Source: an uncultured Clostridia bacterium
GTDB lineage: Bacteria; Bacillota; Clostridia; Oscillospirales; Oscillospiraceae
Direction: 5' to 3'
NCBI GenBank assembly: GCA_946187475.1
Contig: CAMHRJ010000010.1
Coordinates: 1-18,069, forward strand
DNA length: 18,069 bases
The notes beneath the pieces are model-generated. The model saw only the letters and a list, made by a program, of their open reading frames with translations, was not told the DNA's origin and searched no databases. The stretch's first letter is position 1. Each line of letters starts with the position of its first letter. The position numbers were made by a program, and so were the translations under genes. Positions 14,077 to 18,069 of the stretch are shown piece after piece.

Positions 14077-15357
14077 ATGGATAAAAACATCATGCGCTCG
14101 TATTCCGCCATTCTGGCGGAGGAGCTGATTCTGGCCACCGGCTGTACGGAGCCCATCGCCATCGCCTACGCTGCGGCAGTCCTGCGCCAGACCTTGGGCG
14201 CCGCGCCGGAGCGCATCCATGCGGAGGTCAGCGGCAACATCCTGAAAAACGTCAAGAGCGTCGTCGTGCCCAATACCGGCGGCATGAAGGGCATTCGCGC
14301 CGCCGTGGCCGCAGGCGTCATCGCCGGCAATGCCGACGCCGCCCTGCAGGTGATCTCCGCCGTCTCTCCGGAGCAGCTGCAGCAGATCAAGGACTATTCC
14401 GAGCAGGTTCCCATGGAGATCACCTGCATGGAGGATACGCCCTGCCTGCTGGACATCCGTCTCACCGGCGTGATCGGGGAGAACCAGGCGGTGGTCCGCC
14501 TGGCCAACAACCACACGAATATCGTCTATCTGGAGCACAACGGCGAGGTTCTGCGCAACCTGCCCATCACCGACTCCGCCGAGGACAATCTCCAGGACAA
14601 GAGCGTCCTGAACCTCCAGGAGATCCTCACCTACGCCAACGAGGTGCCCATCTCTGCCATTGAGGGCATCGTGGGCCGTCAGGTGGAGTATAACGCCGCC
14701 ATCGCCCGGGAAGGTCTCACGGGCAATTGGGGCGCCGCTGTGGGCTGCACGCTGCTGGAGGCCTCTCAGGACATCCGCACCGAGGCCCGCGCCTGGGCCG
14801 CCGCAGGGTCCGATGCCCGCATGAGCGGCTGCGAAATGCCGGTGGTCATCGTCTCCGGCTCCGGCAACCAGGGCATCACCGCCTCCATGCCGGTGTACCG
14901 CTATGCCAAGCACCTGGGCGTCAGCAAGGAGAAGATGCTCCGGGCCGTGGCGGTCTCCGATCTGGTCACCATTCACCAGAAAACCGGCATCGGCCGCCTC
15001 AGCGCCTTCTGCGGCGCGGTCAGCGCCGGCATCGGCGCTGCTGCCGGTATCGCATACCTCCACGATGAACCCTATCAGATCATCGCCGAGACCGTCACCA
15101 CCGCCATGGGCATGATCTCCGGCACGGTCTGTGACGGCGCCAAGCCTTCCTGCGCGGCCAAGATCGCCGCGGCGGTGGAGGCGGGCCTTCTGAGCTATGC
15201 CATGGCCAAGCAGGGCCGCCGCTTCCGGGGTGGTGACGGCATCGTCACCAACAGCGTCGAGGGCACCATCCAGAACATCGGTATCCTGGCCCGGGAAGGC
15301 ATGCGCCAGACGGACAAGGTTATCCTGCAGATCATGCTCTCCTGCGAGGACGAATAA
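14077..15357 (+). CDS. UPF0597 L-cysteine desulfidase / L-serine dehydratase-like enzyme
   Basis: The 426-aa product belongs to UPF0597 (YhaM/CdsB), related to the alpha domain of iron-sulfur L-serine dehydratases. Characterised members are [4Fe-4S] enzymes that degrade L-cysteine to pyruvate, sulfide and ammonia. C23 in TGCTEP is the expected active-site cysteine. C312, C352 and C359 (FCG, VCDGAKPSC) have the 40- and 7-residue spacing I recall for the cluster ligands of the methanogen L-cysteine desulfidase. Other family stretches are VVVPNTGGMKG (62-72), SGSGNQGITASMPV (260-273), SDLVTIHQKTGIGRLSAFCG (294-313) and GGDGIVTNSVEGTI (385-398). The start at 14077 has AAAGGGAG (14061-14068) 8 bases upstream. 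The frame is open to 13975, but that extension covers the promoter and is rejected. The protein is cytoplasmic and the gene stands alone between promoter and terminator. Serine rather than cysteine remains a possible substrate. Confidence 0.9.
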   Translation: MDKNIMRSYSAILAEELILATGCTEPIAIAYAAAVLRQTLGAAPERIHAEVSGNILKNVKSVVVPNTGGMKGIRAAVAAGVIAGNADAALQVISAVSPEQLQQIKDYSEQVPMEITCMEDTPCLLDIRLTGVIGENQAVVRLANNHTNIVYLEHNGEVLRNLPITDSAEDNLQDKSVLNLQEILTYANEVPISAIEGIVGRQVEYNAAIAREGLTGNWGAAVGCTLLEASQDIRTEARAWAAAGSDARMSGCEMPVVIVSGSGNQGITASMPVYRYAKHLGVSKEKMLRAVAVSDLVTIHQKTGIGRLSAFCGAVSAGIGAAAGIAYLHDEPYQIIAETVTTAMGMISGTVCDGAKPSCAAKIAAAVEAGLLSYAMAKQGRRFRGGDGIVTNSVEGTIQNIGILAREGMRQTDKVILQIMLSCEDE

Positions 15358-15367
15358 CCCGCAAACG

Positions 15368-15402
15368 AAAAAGCTGCTATCCGATTCGGATAGCAGCTTT
15401 TT
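15368..15402. terminator. Bidirectional terminator between UPF0597 and TRIC genes
   Basis: A perfect 16-base stem, 15368-15383 with 15387-15402, has the core AAGCTGCTATCCG, a 3-base loop ATT and A- and T-tracts at its two ends. The right arm ends directly against the TRIC stop codon. Confidence 0.92.
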
Positions 15403-16026
15403 TCACGCTTTGGGCAGACTCCAGCGATAGTGGGCCGCCAGCAGCCGGATGATCATCACCGAGGCCAGGCACACCAGCATGGCCCCGCGCTGGCCCATGG
15501 GCTTCCAAAGCAGGGCACACAGCAGCGCGCCGATGATGGCCGCGATGGCGTAGATGTGCTTGACGAAAATGTAGGGCCGCTGCCCGGCCAGCACGTCCCG
15601 CATTACGCCGCCGCCCACACCGGTGATGGAGCCCAGAAAGACGGAGAAAAACACGTTTGCGCCGTAACCGGCCTGGAAGGTGGCCGCCACGCCCATGGCG
15701 GTGAAGATGCCCAGCCCTGCGGAGTCCAGCAGCAGGAGCATCCGTTCGTAGGTACTCTCGTGGGCCTTCAGCGCTGTGCGCACCACCGGCAGGAACATGA
15801 TCAGCGAGGCGATCACCGCCAGCAGGGCGAACACCGGCTCCCGGAACATCACCGGCGGCAGCTGCCCCAGCAGCAGGTCCCGCAGAACCCCGCCGCCGCA
15901 GGCAGTCACCACGCCCAGCATGCACACGCCGAAAAGGTCCATCTCGTGCCGCAGGGCGATCATGGCCCCTGAGAGAGCGAAGGCCGCGGTGCCCAGCAGC
16001 TCCAAAATCAGTACAAAGATTTCCAC
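15403..16026 (-). CDS. TRIC/UPF0126 family membrane protein (YvgT/YicG-like)
   Basis: The 207-aa product has about seven membrane segments and the internal repeat typical of UPF0126. GTAAFALSGAMIALRHEMD with VVTACGGGVLRDLLLGQLP (about 12-57) is echoed by GIFTAMGVAATFQAGYG with SITGVGGGVMRDVLAGQRP (about 105-150). Structures of this family resemble trimeric intracellular cation (TRIC) channels, which pass monovalent cations; some members have been linked to glycine transport. The start is a GTG (bases 16026-16024), 3 bases after the ZnuB stop codon, with AAAGG (16041-16037) 10 bases upstream. That spacing makes it the last gene of the Zur-type operon. A channel of this family with zinc uptake genes is unexpected. 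Its role there is unknown. Confidence 0.88.
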   Translation of the reverse strand: MEIFVLILELLGTAAFALSGAMIALRHEMDLFGVCMLGVVTACGGGVLRDLLLGQLPPVMFREPVFALLAVIASLIMFLPVVRTALKAHESTYERMLLLLDSAGLGIFTAMGVAATFQAGYGANVFFSVFLGSITGVGGGVMRDVLAGQRPYIFVKHIYAIAAIIGALLCALLWKPMGQRGAMLVCLASVMIIRLLAAHYRWSLPKA

Positions 16027-16029
16027 GAC

Positions 16030-16866
16030 TCAGTTGCCTTTCACATGTCCGATGAGACTGAACACCCCGAAAATCACCAGGTCCACCACCACGATGGTGG
16101 CGCCCACGGGCGTCCCGGCCAGAACGGAGATCAGCATGCCCGCCAGTGCCCCGGAGACGGAGATCACCGCCGAGCAGACGGTCACGCTGAGAAAGCTCTT
16201 GAACACCCGCATGGCGCTGAGCGCAGGGAAGACCACCAGCGCGGAGATCAGCAGCGCGCCCACCAGCTTCATGGCCAGCACGATGATGACCGCGATGATG
16301 ATGGCCAGCAGCAGACTCAGCAGCTCCGTCTGGGTGCCCACAGCCTTGGCAAAGCGCTCGTCAAAGGTGATGGCGAAGAGCTTGTTGTAAAACAGCACGA
16401 ACACCACGATCACCGCGGCACTGAGCCCCACGCAGAGCCATACCTCCGATCGGGTGATGGTCAGAATGGCCGTGGAGCCGAACAGGGTGCTGCACACGTC
16501 TCCGGTGAGATTCGCCGAGGTGGAGAACAGGTTCATCAGCAGATAACCCACCGCCAGGGCGCCCACGCTGAGCATGGCGATGGCGGCGTCGCCGTTGATC
16601 TTCGCGTTCTGACCCAGACGCAGCAGCAAAATGGCACACAGCGCCGTGATGGGCAGCACGAAAAACATGGAGTTCGTGAGATTCAGCACTGTGGCGATGG
16701 CCATAGCGCCGAAGGCCACATGGCTCAGACCGTCGCCGATGAAGCTGAAGCGCTTGAGCACCAGCGTCACGCCCAGCAGCGCCGAGCACAGGGAGATCAG
16801 CACGCCCACGATCAGGGCGTACCGCACGAAGGGAAGGGCCAGATAGATCGCAAGCTTTTCCATCAT
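16030..16866 (-). CDS. znuB: Metal ABC transporter permease (ZnuB-like, ABC-3 family)
   Basis: The 278-aa product is a hydrophobic permease with about eight membrane helices. ABC-3 family features include LGVTLVLKRFSFIGDGLSHVAFGAMAIATVL (about 31-61) and an SHV/AF motif in the metal path. Later come FALCKLF-like ITFDERFAKAVGTQTELL (about 169-186) and LVGALLISALVVFPALSAMRV (about 206-226). It would carry Zn2+ (or Mn2+) through the cytoplasmic membrane, driven by the ATPase encoded directly upstream. The ATG (16866-16864) overlaps the ZnuC stop codon by 4 bases, and AAGGAGG (16883-16877) lies 10 bases before it. Zinc rather than manganese or iron is inferred from the Zur-like regulator in the same operon. 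No binding-protein gene (znuA) is present in the window. Confidence 0.9.
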   Translation of the reverse strand: MMEKLAIYLALPFVRYALIVGVLISLCSALLGVTLVLKRFSFIGDGLSHVAFGAMAIATVLNLTNSMFFVLPITALCAILLLRLGQNAKINGDAAIAMLSVGALAVGYLLMNLFSTSANLTGDVCSTLFGSTAILTITRSEVWLCVGLSAAVIVVFVLFYNKLFAITFDERFAKAVGTQTELLSLLLAIIIAVIIVLAMKLVGALLISALVVFPALSAMRVFKSFLSVTVCSAVISVSGALAGMLISVLAGTPVGATIVVVDLVIFGVFSLIGHVKGN

Positions 16867-17573
16867 CTGTGACCGCCCTCCTTCCGCCGGAGATACCGTC
16901 TGGCGCCGCCGGAGCGCATATAGTCCTCCTTGGAGCCGAAGAAGGTGGCTCCGCCCAGATGGAGAATGTGACTGGCGTAGCGCAGGGCGGTGTTCACGTC
17001 GTGGGAGATCATGACGATGGCCATGCCCTCCCGATTCAGATCACCGATCACGGAGTAGAGCTCCGCCGTGGCCATGGGGTCCAGCCCCGCCACCGGCTCG
17101 TCCAGCAGCAAGATCCGCTCCGCCGCGCAGAGGGCTCTTGCCAGCAGCACCCGCTGCTGCTGCCCGCCGGAGAGCTCCCGGTAGCAGCGTCCGGCCAGAG
17201 CGGTGATGTCCATCCGTGCCATGGCGTCGTCAGCGCGCTGCTTGTCCTCCTTGCTGTAAAAGGCGCGGAAGCCGCCCCGATTCTGGCAGCCGGAGCGTAC
17301 GATCTCCTGGACGCTGGCTGGAAAGTCCCGCTGCACCGGCGTCTGCTGGGGCAGCCACCCCAGCTGGCTGTGCTTCAGACCCTCGCCCAGAACCACCTTG
17401 CCGCTCATGGGCGGCTGGAGCCCCAGCAGCGTGCGCATAAGGGTGCTCTTGCCGGCACCGTTTTCGCCCACGATGCAGAGATAGTCTCCTGCATTCACTT
17501 CAAAACTTAAATCCCGGATCAACGCCTGTCCCTCGTAGCCGAGGGAGACGTTTTCACACTTCAGCAGGGCCAT
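16863..17573 (-). CDS. znuC: Metal ABC transporter ATPase (ZnuC-like)
   Basis: The 236-aa ATPase of the metal uptake system has Walker A GENGAGKST (36-44), a Q-loop LPQQ (74-77), signature LSGGQ (134-138), Walker B ILLLDEP (154-160) and switch H191 in SHD. The length and short C-terminus fit ZnuC/MntB-type subunits. I set the start at ATG 17573-17571 because AAAGGAGG (17590-17583) lies 9 bases before it. The longer reading from TTG at 17582 would touch the RBS itself. The coding region overlaps the end of the Zur gene by 20 bases and the ZnuB start by 4, indicating translational coupling. It should sit at the inner face of the membrane with ZnuB. Confidence 0.92.
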   Translation of the reverse strand: MALLKCENVSLGYEGQALIRDLSFEVNAGDYLCIVGENGAGKSTLMRTLLGLQPPMSGKVVLGEGLKHSQLGWLPQQTPVQRDFPASVQEIVRSGCQNRGGFRAFYSKEDKQRADDAMARMDITALAGRCYRELSGGQQQRVLLARALCAAERILLLDEPVAGLDPMATAELYSVIGDLNREGMAIVMISHDVNTALRYASHILHLGGATFFGSKEDYMRSGGARRYLRRKEGGHR

Positions 17574-17994
17574 CTGCTCCAACCTCCTTTGCCGCGCATT
17601 CGGCGCATACGCCGTAAAACACCGTCCGCATGGGATTCAGGCGAAAGCCGTGATCGTCCAGCAGATGGGACGCAATGTGATTCAGCTCCGCGCACTCCAT
17701 GTGGATCAGCGTTCCGCAGCGCTCGCACTTGCAGTGGTAGCATTTCTCCCCGCCGCAGTGGGCCTCCGCGCCGATGTAGGCAAAGCAGGCCCCGGCGCTC
17801 TCATCAATGATATATTTGCTCACGGTGCCTTCCGATACCATGCGCTCCAGCTGGCGGTAGACCGTGGCGGTTCCCACCGCCCGGCCCTGGGCCCGGAAAT
17901 GGGCGCAGATATCCCCGGCGGTCACATGCTCGCCGGGAATGGAAGCCAGATAATCCGCGATCTCCGATCGCTGTTTGGTCCGATAGGCAGCCAT
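17554..17994 (-). CDS. zur: Fur family regulator, Zur-like
   Basis: The 146-aa product is a Fur-family metal-dependent repressor. The N-terminal winged helix (about 1-75) includes TAGDICAHFRAQGRAVGTATVYRQLERM, the recognition-helix region of the family. The C-terminal dimerisation domain has the structural zinc cysteines C90-ERC93 and C130-AEC133. Potential regulatory metal ligands are H79, H87, H98, C101, H106, H110 and H115; HGFRLNPMRTVFYGVC is family-typical. It is called Zur because it leads a znuCB operon and because of KCERCGTLIHMEC; Fur, Mur or PerR specificity is not excluded by sequence. GGAGG (18005-18001) lies 6 bases before the ATG. A palindrome abuts its -10 box (18015-18031), so the operon is probably autorepressed when zinc is sufficient (inferred). 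Confidence 0.88.
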   Translation of the reverse strand: MAAYRTKQRSEIADYLASIPGEHVTAGDICAHFRAQGRAVGTATVYRQLERMVSEGTVSKYIIDESAGACFAYIGAEAHCGGEKCYHCKCERCGTLIHMECAELNHIASHLLDDHGFRLNPMRTVFYGVCAECAAKEVGADGPAEV

Positions 17995-18014
17995 ACAGCA
18001 CCTCCAAATCGAAA

Positions 18015-18031
18015 ATGAAAACCATTTTCAT
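18015..18031. promoter_or_regulatory. Probable Zur/Fur operator over the zur transcription start
   Basis: ATGAAAA (18015-18021) and TTTTCAT (18025-18031) form perfect 7-base arms around CCA. The form TGAAAAT-n-nTTTTCA resembles Zur and Fur boxes of Gram-positive bacteria. It directly abuts the -10 hexamer and covers the expected start point near 18025, where a bound repressor would block transcription. Confidence 0.72.
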
Positions 18032-18059
18032 ATTATAGCAGTTCTTTTTGCAATGTCAA
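18032..18059 (-). promoter_or_regulatory. Sigma-A promoter for the zur-znuCB-TRIC operon
   Basis: On the minus strand a perfect TTGACA (18059-18054), a 16-base spacer and a perfect TATAAT (18037-18032) preceded by TGC (extended -10). It lies about 30 bases upstream of the Zur ATG. Confidence 0.88.
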
Positions 18060-18069
18060 TATGAAAACG

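Overview
The window reads as a chromosomal segment of a fairly GC-rich Gram-positive anaerobe of the class Clostridia, most likely a gut Oscillospiraceae-type organism (inferred). The signs are SLH-anchored surface proteins, near-consensus sigma-A promoters (TTGACA/TATAAT, several with an extended TGn -10), strong AGGAGG ribosome binding sites, and housekeeping families typical of Firmicutes. Genes are densely packed. No tRNA, rRNA, CRISPR array, prophage or transposase gene is visible, and no gene-free stretch exceeds 300 bases.

Layout. 1-1266: 3' part of an SLH-anchored phosphodiester glycosidase (NAGPA-like) ending at a terminator. 1501-4508: a cell-wall synthesis pair, an FHA-SEDS (FtsW/RodA/SpoVE) fusion overlapping by 4 bases a compact class B penicillin-binding protein, with its own promoter. 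4513-4617: a long imperfect inverted repeat, possibly a miniature mobile repeat. 4637-8600: four genes on the + strand (ABC-F ATPase, DUF218/YdcF-like membrane protein, HAD-IB phosphatase, DUF975 membrane protein) ending at a perfect palindromic terminator. 8653-10638 (-): secreted polysaccharide deacetylase with SLH anchors and an acidic tail. 10819-13409: two tandem, overlapping CNNM/CorC-type transporters. 13456-13905 (-): YkvA-like DUF1232 protein. 14077-15357 (+): L-cysteine desulfidase/L-serine dehydratase-like UPF0597 enzyme, divergent from the YkvA gene. 15403-17994 (-): a zinc-type operon encoding a Fur/Zur regulator, ZnuC-like ATPase, ZnuB-like permease and a TRIC/UPF0126 membrane protein. 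A Fur-family palindrome abuts the -10 box of this operon at the right edge.

How they work together. Three loci concern the envelope: the FHA-SEDS/PBP pair makes peptidoglycan, and the two SLH proteins act on wall or surface polymers from outside. The CNNM pair and the Zur operon concern divalent metals. Convergent gene pairs are separated by compact palindromic terminators that probably work in both directions. The window looks mostly like ordinary core genome. The points most worth a second look are the FHA-SEDS fusion with its minimal PBP, the 35-bp-arm inverted repeat before the ABC-F gene, the TRIC gene inside a Zur-type operon that lacks a visible znuA, and the probable Zur operator with a second half-site cut by the window end.
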